From Leguminivora glycinivorella (taxonomy: Eukaryota; Arthropoda; Insecta; Lepidoptera; Tortricidae): 64,000 nt of DNA. A program made the translations under genes and the position numbers. Shown here piece after piece: positions 40,095 to 50,995 of this stretch. The stretch spans positions 5,387,001 through 5,451,000 of the forward strand of contig NC_062983.1 of NCBI RefSeq assembly GCF_023078275.1. The letters run 5' to 3'. The notes under the pieces were generated by a model. That model had not been told where the DNA came from. It did not search any database and saw nothing but the letters and a program-made list of their open reading frames with translations. Within the stretch, counting starts at the first letter, position 1. The number at the start of each line of letters is the position of its first letter.

Positions 40095-40305
40095 ACCTAA
40101 AAGGGTAGGCAGAGCTCATAAAACTGCTGAAGTTTCAGTGTCACTCATAAGGACAATCAAGAGGTTGAAATAAAATTAAATTGAGATAATACAGGGACAG
40201 GTATGCAGCCCATTAGTCAATTTTATTGAACTGATTTCCCAAAGTCCAAAGTCGACTTCTACGAAACCCACAGGAGAAAAGGGAGTGGCGAACTCTTAAC
40301 TAACA
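40095..40305 (+). repeat. A-repeat, diverged
   Basis: AAGGGTAGGCAGAGCTCATA through GTCGACTTCTACGAAACCCA. Confidence 0.7.
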
Positions 40306-40339
40306 GGAATTATTTTTGAAACACAGAATAATATCAATA

Positions 40340-40477
40340 TATACTCTGTCAAACAAGTCTGTCAGTAAATAAGAACAAAGAAAACTATATGCATCCTTTT
40401 CTTTAGGGTGCTATAGAAAAGGATACCTATAGTTTTCTTTGTTCTTATTTACTGACAAACTTGTTTGACAGAGTATA
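40340..40477. mobile_element. Foldback MITE, 138 bp
   Basis: TATACTCTGTCAAACAAG and the inverse; arms about 60 bp (GTAAATAAGAACAAAGAAAA), TA-rich flanks compatible with a TA target. Confidence 0.8.
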
Positions 40478-40559
40478 TTTTTCAGTGCATCACGCTGGCA
40501 CAACCGGGCTGGTTGGATCAAGGAAGGCGGCCATCTTGGATACGGCGAGAATAGTCCGC

Positions 40560-40665
40560 CGGCGACAGTTCCTCTAGCGCATGAATAAATGCCGTTCCCA
40601 GGATTTGAACCCCCGGAGGTCGACTACAGACGTAGAGCTTCATGCCACAACCCACGAAAATTGTC
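40560..40665 (-). mobile_element. tRNA-like SINE head, second family
   Basis: On the minus strand GTTCAAATCCTGGGAACGGC carries a B-box-like GGTTCAAATCC, preceded by TGGCATGAAGCTCTACG as a possible A box. The following CATTTATTCATGCG parallels the main SINE body. Not a foldable tRNA gene. Confidence 0.45.
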
Positions 40666-41534
40666 GAAAATTGATTTGCTATACTACTCTCACACTATAG
40701 GTTAATTATATTAAGTATAAATCAAAATTTAGGTTATTAGGGCAACTAAATAACCAAACAATATACATTTTCTCAGAAAAAATAACGTATCATTAAGCTT
40801 CCTCCATTTAAAACACATAAAAACGTAGACATAATGACATCGCATCGTTCCATCCCAAATTAAAAAAAAATCGCAAGCCGCGCATCTAATTTGGCCGGTC
40901 ATCAACCTTTGCAATCTTTAAGCAGCTGTAAATCAACATGGTTATTAGACGGGTCCGCAAAGGCTCGGCGCTGTAGAGCGCTACAGCTGCTGGCCGCTGT
41001 CAATTTTGACGTTTACGCGCGAAAAGTTTTACGAGCGCCAGACGTCGCGGCGCGCCAGTGATGTGACATGTATTGTTGTAGTCGATATATTGCGTTGGCT
41101 AAAATTAGTCGATACATTATGAATATTGTATTTAGACAATATAGGGCGAATATGAAGCCAGCATAATGGGCATGGGCACCCTTCCGCAAGGATCGCATTT
41201 GAAGGAATTGTTTTGATAGTTTTAGTTAATGTGGTATTTATTTTGTTTAATTTAATGTTATTATTAGGTATGTAATTGATTTGTGATGAGTTAATGAATA
41301 AAGGGATTAATATGATACTACTTATGACAATATTGTTGCTTAACTGTTTGTGTGATGAATTTATTTAAAATAAGATAGGCGTGGGTACGTAAAATACTTT
41401 TTGAATACGTAACTCCTATTGTAACCATTTTATTTTTTTAAGTAGGTATACATTCCATATACCTATAATATTTTTGTAGGTTATTTTTACTTAAGGTAAA
41501 TTATTAAATTTGTATAGGTAAACCGTGTTACAAA
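40666..41534. other. Unassigned, low-repeat stretch
   Basis: Includes a GC-rich patch (about 40945-41080) without recognisable content; the two 61-codon minus frames are not convincing. Confidence 0.45.
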
Positions 41535-41618
41535 ATGTCAAATTTGGACGCTGTTCAAAACTCAGAACAGAATCTTACTGGAATGAGTCTTGCCGAAACA
41601 ATTTCGTTATGTACAGAG
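41535..41618 (+). other. Possible first coding exon, 28 codons
   Basis: ATG in ACAAAATGTC context, reading MSNLDAVQNSEQNLTGMS then LAETISLCTE, followed by a GAG|GTACCT donor-like site at 41618-41619. Without splicing the frame ends at TGA 41661. Polar, protein-like composition in a repeat-poor region. No acceptor partner or second exon could be found by eye, so weak. Confidence 0.25.
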
Positions 41619-41663
41619 GTACCTACTCAGAAACGACTAACGTCAACGACAATAATTAATTGA

Positions 41664-43119
41664 GTTTAAGTTATAACTGGGATTCCAAGTTAATTTAATA
41701 TCATAAACATTAAGCACGAGAAGGCAAAACTTTGACATTCATATAGGTTTCATGCCCAATTGTCATTACAAAACTGAAGGCAATAACTTTGCTTAACAAC
41801 TCACGCTAATTGGGTATTTTCTGAAACTCTCATAAAACAAACCTGGCGAGGTAATATAAGAAATATATACATTCAGCAATAAAACCCACACCGCGCAATG
41901 GCCAGTTCATCACCCGCACTTCACAAGTGTTTAATAACCTTAATTCCCATAAATTATACACAAAGTTGCATCGACAATAGCAAAAACCTCGATATTTATT
42001 CAGTCGCGGCCTCAACCTTGGACGAAAGATCGATAATTTATCCAGCGCCCATCACTCAGAGGTTCGTTTTACGACCGTCTCGCACCGCGTTCCATTTTTA
42101 AAATGTGTCTTCGCTTGCGGTAGGTCGCTCAACGGCCATATCCGTATACAACCCTGCATTTTTATGTGCAATTTTAATGGTGTGAATTTGGTTTATAATG
42201 TCGTAAATATACATCGTTTATCGCGCAAAAACGATTGACAGCCCGAAAAGGAACTTTGTATGTCGAAATTGCTGTGCTTAATGTATAGTAAGCTAACCTA
42301 TAATGGACGCGGCACCAGAGATGGAAGTGTACGCATTTGATACTTGCCTTTTTTTTCCGAAAAATTTTTTAAAGGTATAAAATCTTTGGAAACGCGTCGG
42401 TTTTAAATGATAGCGTCAAGCGTGAACGTGAATTAATTTCTCTCACAGGTTAGGTAAAAAACATAGAAACGCGTTGCTGTAATGTAAAAATAGGCAGCAG
42501 TGTGAATGTTTACTTCGGATCGTTATCGATATATGGTACCACAGATGAGTTCATCATCGCCAAACTTGGCCTAATGAGTTAATCGATAGAGAATTATACA
42601 AGATTCGAGCCCCTCTAAATAATACCATCAGAATCTTGGTGTATCCACTCATGAAATACATCTTTGGGTCCTCAGGAACAATCCTGCTAAATGTTATTCT
42701 CTATATTTTAAAGAGATCGAATTTATGAAGTACAGTGTGCTGCAAAAGTGCTTGGACAATTATCAATGTCAAAATTTCTTTATGCAATTTCGCAGCAACA
42801 CTGTACAATGACGACTAAACTAGCACAAAACAAATTAAGGGGCTTTGCGATTCCGACTTCTGCGAGCGAGACATACCGTGGAGGATTTAGTCGGTATTTG
42901 GCCCCTTGGCCACGAGTCCGATATATCCGTCCTAGTCCCCTAGACAGAATTCCTAAACGCATTTACTCGACGTAAAAAAAGAATCGATTTTATGGGCCAT
43001 AGCAGCATGCCGTTGCATGTCGTTGCGAAAGTTTAAAACTATGAATTTTCGTTCAAGGCTACAAATCGCGAATACGTAGTTACGTACGAATATCCATACA
43101 GTACTACTATTAATAAAAA
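41664..43119. other. Unassigned, low-repeat stretch
   Basis: The largest part of the window without recognisable repeats. Overlapping 60-75-codon frames on both strands (41830-42101 and 42748-42975) show no domain or splice context. Confidence 0.45.
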
Positions 43120-43330
43120 ATAATTATTTATTGGACAAAAATAACACTAAATATTTTACAACCGAGTATCCGCAACGCAGGCTTCGTCATGAGGTCATGA
43201 CATGACGTCAGGAGGACTACTAATTAAGGGTGAACAGGCATCTTCTGGGCGAGCTCACTCCATCGTAGGCCACGTCTTTGCCTTTGGCTAGTCTGTGGTC
43301 AAGAGTAAGCCCATTCATAATTTAAAAAAA
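43120..43330 (-). mobile_element. LINE 3' fragment (DVAYDG type)
   Basis: On the minus strand: RLAKGKDVAYDGVSSPRRC then LFTL, followed by GACGAAGCCTGCGTTGCGGA and an AATAAA-rich end. Related pieces at 50996-51075 and 54077-54165; the GACGAAGCCTG motif links it to LINE tails at 29740 and 48160. Confidence 0.55.
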
Positions 43331-43379
43331 AAACTAAGGAGGTCCGCCTGACATATATAGTCTGCGGTGCGCTTTTTAC

Positions 43380-43495
43380 TGTGAGTGAGAATTGTTGACG
43401 CTACGTGGCGATCTAAACGCAGTCTGGCTCTGTCGCGTCACTACAAAAGAGCGATAAGAAGCTAGCTATGATACGCTTATAAAGCGCAAGCGATT
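43380..43495. repeat. Decayed GCCGAATGGC foldback relic
   Basis: Retains GCAGTCTGGCTCTGTCGCG and AAAGAGCGATAAGAAGCTAG only. Confidence 0.45.
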
Positions 43496-43611
43496 GTGAC
43501 TTTGACTAGGTAGGTACCTTGACAGCGCAAATCGCCGATTCGCATATTTTCATTTCACACAGGATAAGCCTTGATCAATCGATTTTCGCGTACGCGTATC
43601 GATACTAAAGC

Positions 43612-43850
43612 ACAGAATATATAATAGTACAAGTACAGAAGGCTCACCCCTTTGATATTCACAAAATGCCGCCATTTTAAATTCTTACCTACATTAACAA
43701 ACGGTCTGCACGCGAGCAGCCGACATTGATTTCTATTGCTTCACGCGAAAGTCGTCACCACTGAATAGGCCGCGATCTCGCGGCCCCCGGCATGTAAGTA
43801 CTTGTAGCGCGGCGATAGAATCGCGGAGTGAGCCGCCCTGACTAAAAAAG
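43612..43850 (+). repeat. AGTACAGAAGG family, short form
   Basis: GCACAGAATATATAATAGTA, TACAGAAGGCTCACCCCTTT, GGCCGCGATCTCGCGGCC palindrome, TAGCGCGGCGATAGAATCGC. Confidence 0.8.
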
Positions 43851-44684
43851 TACAAAAAATTATCCCCAACATCGAACGTCGTTCCATACCAGCGTGATAA
43901 GGGCCTATGTAAGCAAAATCGATGCATCGTTAAAAAACTTAAAAACTGCAGTAAGACTACGTAATTTACGATTGGGTAGTTAATAGACGTTTTGTAGCCG
44001 TCGTTAAACGCCGTCCCTCTCTCTCCCGTGTTTATGGGCGTGGAAATGTGAGACAGCTATATATTGCACCGTTTTTATTGCTTGCATTATGACCTGGAAG
44101 CGCTACGGCAACTGCAATGTTTTGGTTAGTTTACTTTAAAGCATTTCTGCTTATATTATACTATAGCTTTTAATTCCATGGTCCATATAAAGTTTTACCA
44201 GAAAAGGTAATTTTAAATATAATTGCCATAATTGGACGTTTTTAAAATATCCACATTTTATTTAAAAAAAAGAATTTTAACGGCATCAATCACGAGACTT
44301 AAAAGAGAATTTTTTGAGTTTTTTGATATTACACGTACAAAATTTAAAAGTTGAGTACCTAACTAAAATATTTTAACATTTGACCTTTCTGTTTTTGATT
44401 AATTTAATTGCAGATAAATACTTGTACAAATAAAAACTATGTGTTTTGCTCCAATTAATTTCAAAACTCAACTTGAAATGTTTTTTTAGCATTTTTAAAT
44501 TAAAATATTGCCTGTGTTTCAAAATTAATGGTAATTATGTACTTATTAGTATTTTTATACCATCCCATTAATGGTGTTATGTCCATTACAGGGGTGTTTA
44601 CTATTACGTCAAATTAAACCTAATCAAAAGGGTCAAACCCAAATAAATTGCCAAGAACGTACGGTAGAGGTTGCCGAATTATAC
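43851..44684. other. Unassigned AT-rich stretch
   Basis: No repeat copy or coding signal seen. Confidence 0.5.
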
Positions 44685-44940
44685 ACCGAGTCAGACGACA
44701 TTCTACGCCGAGTCAGACGACATTCTACGCCGAGTCAGACGACATTCTACGCCGAGTCAGACGACATTTTACGCCGAGTCAGACGACATTCTACGCCGAG
44801 TCAGACGACATTCTACGCCGAGTCAGACGACATCAGACGACATTTTACTACGCATTCTACGAGTCAGACGACATTCTACGCCGAGTCAGACGACATTCTA
44901 CGCCGAGTCAGACGACATTCTACGCCGAGTCAGACGACGC
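44685..44940 (+). repeat. 22-bp minisatellite, about 11 units
   Basis: Unit GAGTCAGACGACATTCTACG plus CC is repeated with almost no change, with one rearranged unit at about 44830-44858. Because 22 is not a multiple of three, all three plus frames are open and each encodes the same 22-residue periodic peptide. The 114-134-codon frames here are therefore not genes. Abuts an AGTATAATAAAG-family copy at 44942. Confidence 0.95.
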
Positions 44941-44941
44941 A

Positions 44942-45178
44942 ACCACACCTCGGACACTGGCGATCAAATATATGAAAGAGGCGCATTCCTAGCACACAGT
45001 CTAAGCTCGTGTAGGTGAACGCGTACTATGCTTGTATGAGTGAGATATGACAGGTCGACTGTTCGCGTTTTTGACAGGTGGTACCTGTGAGGTAACCGAG
45101 AGGGGGTGGGCGGCACTTTCAGCGGGGAGCGGAAGTGGCCATACTGTACGATAGTACTCTTTATTATACTGTGACGCA
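44942..45178 (-). repeat. AGTATAATAAAG family, full copy
   Basis: From ACACCTCGGACACTGGCGAT to CTCTTTATTATACTGTG; the best full-length copy of the family. Confidence 0.85.
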
Positions 45179-46639
45179 ATGGAGCCACGCTGTTACGTCG
45201 TCACCTAAATCTAGTTAAACTTATTTTGTACTTTAATGTGTTTATTTTACCCTTCTGTTTTTATACTTATTTTTTTACACAGTGCTTTAGTTATTTAACT
45301 GGTATGCTGTGTAACTTATTTGAATAATAAATAAATAAATCGACACGAGCTACGAGCTCCTTTTTCGCACGTATATCTTACGTTTTTCAGTACATATGGC
45401 CCTTTCAAGTTTCGACATGACAAGAAATAATATAGATACTACTTTGCGAATTTGAACATTTTGAACAGAAAAAAGCTCATATCTACTAATAAAATATTTG
45501 CATATGTCTCACGAAAGTTTCTTCTATAATAATTTCGATCGTGAAGATAAATTGCCCCTTTCGGGAACTCACGTTTTTAGTACTATTCGTGACAATCTGA
45601 TCGTTATGACCAGGTGGCCTTAAGGGGGAAGGGGACGGGTCTCCATACAAACCGAGCCCCCATTTTCCTCTCTCGATTTGAGATTTTGAGGTTACCTGAT
45701 TATTTGAAGTATGAGCCTTACAATACACTTTTATTTTTTTAATTTTCAAACAAAATACAGAATTACAGATTCTATACGTACAAATTATGCAATAATTGTA
45801 ACGCTCCATATTACAATTTACAATAATTAAAATAGAAAGTAAAAATCACAGGACGTACTAATAATTTGTATCAAAATGTTTTACATATTGACATATCCAC
45901 AGATGCGTCAAACAGATTTCATATCAAATACTTATTTAAAAGCTTTAAACTCTTCTAATAATAATAAAAAATCTATCCTAATCTATCCTGTGGTCTGTGG
46001 TACAATCGCCATCAGAACAAATTTATATCTCAGCGGTTGGGGCGCGGGCCTTATCACCTTGACAGTAGAGGCGTGTTCAGATATTTGTGAGCACCTTGAC
46101 CGCTCCGATATATCTGAGGGCGACTGTACAACAAAATGTATCAAGATAATTTCAACAATGTAACAACTCTCAGAGGAAAATGGGAACGATGTTTGTATAA
46201 GACGACGGTTTCGCGTAGGCCTTCCACTTTCACGTTCAGGTTACGGCGTTAACCATGAAAGCTAATAAACACGTCAGTTTTAACCCGACCTCGGGTTGTG
46301 AAGAGTTTGCTCTTGTTTTGTTTAATACCAATTTGAGTATTATAAGCTCCGGCTTCGCACGGGTTACAGAAAACCTTGAAAAAGTATACCAATTTCCATG
46401 TTTTATTTGCAGGAAAAGGGTTAGTTACAGGTCTCACAATTAGGTCAGTAATTCCGGCATTCGCCACGGCTCGTGAAATCCGCTTTGACAACTAACCACA
46501 AGATTTGGCGAAGACTGAGTTTTTGACAGATCGGTATCGTATCGCTGTGACATTTTATAAGCATTGTTCAACTTGAACCGATTGAGTCTGCGTGGGATCT
46601 ATATCGGAATCCCTAAAGTTTTTTGAACTATTTTTACAT
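45179..46639. other. Mostly unassigned with small repeat relics
   Basis: 45340-45430 keeps TCGACACGAGCTACGAGCTC and CTCCTTTTTCGCACG of the GTACATTACG family. GTGTTCAGATATTTGTGAGC (about 46072) looks like half of a MITE. 46454-46510 has CGGCATTCGCCACGGCTCGT of the GACTGCCATCTGACC repeat. Frames of 107 codons (45486-45809, minus) and 95 codons (45876-46163) lack domains. Confidence 0.45.
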
Positions 46640-46925
46640 TGCCTAATATTTTTTGGCATAATGATCATTTGGCCTAATTTAAATGTCCCAATATTGTTTC
46701 GCCTAACGCCGTTAAACCCACTTTTTTAGAAGCGATTCGGATTTGTGTGAGGTCACGGTTCTAACCTAACCTAAACCTACCTTTCTAACAGCGAATCGGT
46801 TCTGGGTAATGTCATTTTTGGGGCAAAATTTAAATTATGCCAAATGATCGTTAGGCCAAAAGAGCGTTAGGCATTTCATAATTCGGCCAAATGAGTTAGG
46901 CCAAGTGATTTTCGAACAAACGTTA
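46640..46925. repeat. GCCTAA/TTAGGC motif cluster
   Basis: Many short GCCTAA, TTAGGCCAAATGATCG and TTTGGCCTAA motifs in both orientations with ATTCCGA-type ends (GGAATCCCTAAAG, TTAGGGATTCCGA). Probably a TIR element of about 330 bp. Confidence 0.45.
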
Positions 46926-47089
46926 TTAGGGATTCCGAGGGAGACCCGTCTGCGTGGGTTATGGTAGCCCTAAGCCACAACACAAGGTAATAAGACCCGG
47001 TGAACCCTTTTTATTACACATTGAAAAGAGCCTCTCAGAAGCGACTTAGCCCACGGCATATTGTGACGTTCCACGGACAAAAGTACGTT

Positions 47090-47338
47090 CACTGAGAGAA
47101 ATTTGCATTGTGAATTTAACAAGTTCGACTTGTTGCGGTTTATCCGTTTGAATCAGCCAAACGTATGTTTAAAACAATATGTGTTAGGTTGTTTTTATAA
47201 AATCGACTTGTTGATTCAAATATATTTCCAATTCAAATGACAAGTAGCTTGTTGTTTGAACCAAAGAGCACGTAGGCGCTACTTTAACCAAAAAACTTGT
47301 TGAACAAACATGAAAACTGGTTGTATTTTCTCTCAGTG
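47090..47338 (+). mobile_element. CACTG MITE copy 3, 249 bp
   Basis: TIRs as in the other two copies, flanked by TT on both sides. Confidence 0.92.
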
Positions 47339-47371
47339 TTATGGCGGTTGTTATTACTTTCGCTATTATTA

Positions 47372-47694
47372 GAGCATTTCTTTTTTTTTTTTTGCCACTA
47401 AATTTTTTTTTATTGTTTTAGGGAATTTTAGGTCAATTGTACTCAGAATCACGAGTACTTTCGATCTCACTGGGAGACAAAGTGTCCCAGAATTTCCATA
47501 CATTTTTGTTACTTTCCTCTTTTGTTACCCCATACAACATGTACAGAAAATGGTAACAAAATAAGAAAAAATCGTATGGGACAATTTTTTTAACTACTAG
47601 GATTGAAAAAGCTAGTAATTCTGAGTAGAAATAGCATTTTTTTTTTCAAAAATATCACACTTCATAAAAGTGGCAAAAAAAAAAAGAAATGCTC
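47372..47694. mobile_element. GAGCATTTC MITE copy 1, 323 bp
   Basis: GAGCATTTC-T-run-GCCAC ends with inverse; 4-bp duplication ATTA at 47368-47371 and 47695-47698. Interior GTACTCAGAATCACGAGTAC resembles the CCCCACTTT MITE. Confidence 0.85.
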
Positions 47695-47699
47695 ATTAA

Positions 47700-47920
47700 T
47701 GACTTTTCAACATTATTCCCCACCACCCTCCTTTCCTCCCGTGGGTGTCGTAGAAGTCGACTGTGGGATTGGGTTCGATCGTGGTGTTGGTGATAGGCTA
47801 GAAACCTCTCACTGCAAAATCACAATTTTGTTATTTTTCAACCCCTTAATTGCCAGTGGCACTGAAATTTCAGCAGTTTCATGTGCTCTTCCTGCCCTTT
47901 TGCAACACCACACATTTTTT
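47700..47920 (-). repeat. A-repeat, minus copy
   Basis: CCCGTGGGTGTCGTAGAAGT through AACCCCTTAATTGCCAGTGG to TTCATGTGCTCTTCCTGCC. Confidence 0.8.
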
Positions 47921-47979
47921 CATAATCATAATGTAATATTTGCCAGATTATCATTACCTAATCATCTATGCTCAGAGAA

Positions 47980-48265
47980 TAAGCATCGCCATTCAGCGAG
48001 GCAATGCGGCCAGCCTTTTGGGCACGCTGCCTGTTAGTGGCGACTTGCAGGGTGTTTTTGAGTTGTAGGTGTGTGTGTGTGTGTTTTTTTTTAAGTATGT
48101 ACTTTTAGGTTTAGTTTATGGACGGTGCATGTTGCGGATTTTCCATTGTCTTACTTTTTGACGAAGCTTGTGGCTAATAACGGATTTTGTATTCAGTTGA
48201 CGAAGCCTGCGCTGCGTTGCGGATTTGAGAATATGGTCTCTGAATAAATACTTATCGATATTAAA
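47980..48265 (+). mobile_element. 5'-truncated LINE 3' end
   Basis: The frame ending at TAG 48066-48068 reads IAIQRGNAASLLGTLPVSGD then LQGVFEL, the same C-terminal motif as 29600-29713. The 3' UTR repeats GACGAAGC(C/T)TG and TTGCGGATTT and reaches GAATAAATA at about 48244. Confidence 0.7.
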
Positions 48266-48471
48266 TTTTGAGTTTGTATAGCTTGGAAAAAATGCGTTGA
48301 TATTAATTACAATAATTTATCATAAGTAATTCTGAAAGTTCTGAACCGGTTATCTTTTCAGGATTTAAATTAAAACCAGGTTAGGTTTGTTTTATAGCAA
48401 TTCTGAAAAGTTAGATACGCGTTTCTGAGAAAAACAAATTTTGACTAACCAAAATGTGGACAAACGATACC

Positions 48472-48649
48472 TATTAAACATATAAAATCGGGTAAGTCAC
48501 GTAAAATTGTCGAAGGTCACTCGAAATGTTTCGCTCCGTAACGAGGAGCATTTTCATTGAGCACTGATTTTTTTTCTCGTTACAGAGCGAAACATGTCGA
48601 GCTACCTTCGACTATTTTACGTAAGTTACCCGATTATACATGTTTAATA
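48472..48649. mobile_element. Foldback element, 178 bp
   Basis: TATTAAACATATAAAATCGG and the inverse CCGATTATACATGTTTAAT; arms about 75 bp including GTCGAAGG and CGAAATGTTTCGCTC. Confidence 0.8.
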
Positions 48650-48723
48650 TGTCAGTGGTAATATGTTAATGGTAGTTTTATTATTAAAACGATACCCACA
48701 TTGTGACTTAAGACTTTATCAGC

Positions 48724-49023
48724 AATTCCCGATAAGTTTGTACATTTGGATCAAGTTTCCGATTTGGATAAAAATTGGTAGGCTGATAGAGTCCATGATG
48801 CTGAGCAAGATCCACTAGGTTTCCCAAAATGTCCTAGGTTGATCGTATGAAACTTTCCTTTTTTGTTACCGAAAATGTATAGAAATCTGGTGACAAAAAT
48901 GGAAGGTTTCATACAAACTACATAGGACATTTTGGGAAACCTAATGGATCTCGCTCAGCATCATGGACTCTATCAGCCTACCAATTTTTATCAAAATCGG
49001 AGACGTCAAACTTTTCGGGAATT
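48724..49023. mobile_element. Foldback element, 300 bp
   Basis: AATTCCCGATAAGTTTG at left, inverse CAAACTTTTCGGGAATT at right. Inner arms (AAATTGGTAGGCTGATAGAG; CATGATGCTGAGC) are strongly inverted over about 130 bp. Confidence 0.85.
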
Positions 49024-49084
49024 ACACTTATAGGAACCAATAGAGTGAATTTATTGTATGTTTCTAATATTCCGTGCTAAAATA

Positions 49085-49670
49085 AAGTACCTTTTCCCCT
49101 CACTAGCTCGGAAACACGTGTTTTGTCCTTTAATACCAGCGGGTAAAAACGCATTTTATCCACTAGTGGGTAAAGTAATTTGACCTTGAATAAAGTCAAA
49201 TTAACTGCTTTAAAATTGATAAAAGTAGATGAATCTAGTAATAAAGATGATTTACCACCTGTGGAACTACTGGAAGCAGTGATAAACGCATTTTTATGCG
49301 TTGTAGTTTCCTCGCTATAGTGACTGGCCAAACACTTTTGTGTTACACTCGGTGCAAATGTATTTTACTTCAAAATTAAAATTTTGAAAAAACCACGACC
49401 GCGACATAGTGGACCGATTTTCATGAAACATGGCTAAGAACACTCCCGACTAACTCAGCTTTCAGACAAAAAAAACTAAATCGAAATCGGTTCCGTTCGA
49501 ACTACAGACAGACAGACAGACAGACAGACATACACACAGACAGACACGTCCTTCGTTCGTCGGGGGTTAAAAAGCAGTTTCGTTTTATCAATTCCACACT
49601 CACGTTAAAATAAAAAACCCCGACCGCGACCTAGTGCCCTGATATGAAACATGGCTAATAACTATTACAT
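49085..49670 (-). repeat. CAAGGGGGCAAAG family copy 3, interrupted twice
   Basis: Runs from TTTTCCCCTCACTAGCTCGG to about 49369, resumes at 49574 (TCAATTCCACACTCACGTTA), and ends with AATAACTATTA near 49670. Both gaps are filled by CCCCCGAC-family sequence. Confidence 0.8.
49370..49573 (+). repeat. CCCCCGAC family copy inside another repeat
   Basis: AAAATTAAAATTTTGAAAAA to GTCGGGGGTTAAAAA with (ACAG)n at 49506-49530. A 3'-truncated second copy (AAAAACCCCGACCGCGACCT...GAAACATGGCTAAT) follows at 49613-49655. Confidence 0.85.
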
Positions 49671-49874
49671 TGTGGAGTGTCACAATTTATTATGTAACGA
49701 AACTACATAGATAAAAGCAGTTTCAGACTGACGGTTATCATTACTGGCCATAAAAATGGTAATGAAAATAAGTAAAGACGCTCCTGCCGGCCAAGCCGAA
49801 ATGACGATGACGCTAGACGCCGATCGAAACACAGCCCAAACCTTTCATTTGAGATAAAAATAAAAAAAGGTATA
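49671..49874. other. Unassigned spacer
   Basis: No feature recognised. Confidence 0.5.
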
Positions 49875-50053
49875 CTAGCTTTTGCCTGCAGCTTCGCTCG
49901 CGTTAGAAAGAGACAAAAAGTAGCCTATGTCACTCTCCATCCCTTCAACTATCTCCAGTTAAAAAATCACGTCAATTCGTCGCTCCGTTTTGCCGTGAAA
50001 CACGGACAAACAAACAGACACACACACTTTCCCATTTATAATATTAGTATGGA
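49875..50053 (-). mobile_element. Helitron-like element, 179 bp
   Basis: Minus strand begins TCCATACTAATATTATAAAT and ends GCAAAAGCTAG, lying between A and T. TC...CTAG with insertion in AT and a GC-rich palindrome just inside the 3' end fit Helitrons. Internal CAATTCGTCGCTCCGTTTTG is constant among copies. Confidence 0.7.
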
Positions 50054-50066
50054 TATAACAACATCT

Positions 50067-50562
50067 GACGACCGCTCTGGCCTAGCGCGTAGTGACCCTG
50101 CCTGCTAAGCCGCGGTCCCGGGTTTGAATCCAGGCATTTATTTATTTATTTAAACTTATTGCACAATTGGAAAAAAAAGTACAAATGGCGGACTTAATGC
50201 CTTAAGGCATTCGCTACCAGTCAACCATAGGGCCAAACAGATATTCGCGGATGTGGGTGCAGTGAGAAAAATAAATTTAGAAAGCATGACAACTATTGAC
50301 AAGTATAGCAATATTATTTACAATCAATATAATACATAAATAATACGTTCATATCATTACACATATACTTATATTTTATACTTATATTTATTTGTGTGGT
50401 GAGCACAGATATTTGTTCCTGAGTCATGGATGTTTTCTATGTATATAAGTATGTATTTATCTATGTACGTAAGTATATCGTCGCCTAGCACCCATAGTAC
50501 AAGCTTTGCTTAGTTTGGGGCTAGGTGATCTGTGTAAGGTGTCCCACAATATTAAAAAAAAA
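50067..50562 (+). mobile_element. tRNA-derived SINE, split
   Basis: Head with B box GGTTTGAATCC (one change), then a 250-bp insert at about 50139-50388, then the SINE body and an A-tail. The insert contains GTACAAATGGCGGACTTAAT and GCCTTAAGGCATTCGC and looks like a reversed LINE end. Confidence 0.8.
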
Positions 50563-50587
50563 AAACACACAACACACTGCATGGTGA

Positions 50588-50995
50588 AATTGTTACTCGT
50601 TCAGAGATTTTTTAATAGTTATTTGTTATACAAGGGGGCAAAGTTTGCCGAGTGTCGAATTGAAAAACGAGCAAGTGATTCTATAGTTGAACCACGAGCG
50701 AAGCGAGTGTCCCTGAACTTGCGAATAAAATTTTGCAAGTGTAACACAAAACTTTTCCCCTTACTATAGCAGGAAACTACAACGCAAAAAAAATGCGTTT
50801 ATCACTGCAGTAGTTCCACAGGTGGTAAATCATCTTTATTACTAGATTCACCTACTTTTATCAACTTTAAAGCAGTTAATTTGACTTTATTCAAGGTCAA
50901 ATTACTTTACCCACTAGTGGATAAAATGCGTTTTTACCCGCTGGTATTAAAGGACAAAACACGTGTTTCCGAGCTAGTGAGGGGAAAAAATTATT
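50588..50995 (+). repeat. CAAGGGGGCAAAG family copy 4, with deletions
   Basis: Several short internal deletions relative to 12604-13055; starts AATAGTTATTTGTTATACAA and ends GAGCTAGTGAGGGGAAAA. Confidence 0.85.

Noticed and set aside
44685..44940. CRISPR-like regular repeats
   Set aside because: Head-to-tail 22-bp units without unique spacers, in a eukaryotic context; a minisatellite.
46758..46785. TAACCTAACCTAAACCTACC resembling the insect telomeric repeat
   Set aside because: Only two or three units, inside a repeat full of GCCTAA motifs; not a telomeric array.
47603..48037. 144-codon plus-strand frame
   Set aside because: Runs through a MITE, an inverted A-repeat and the wrong frame of a LINE end.
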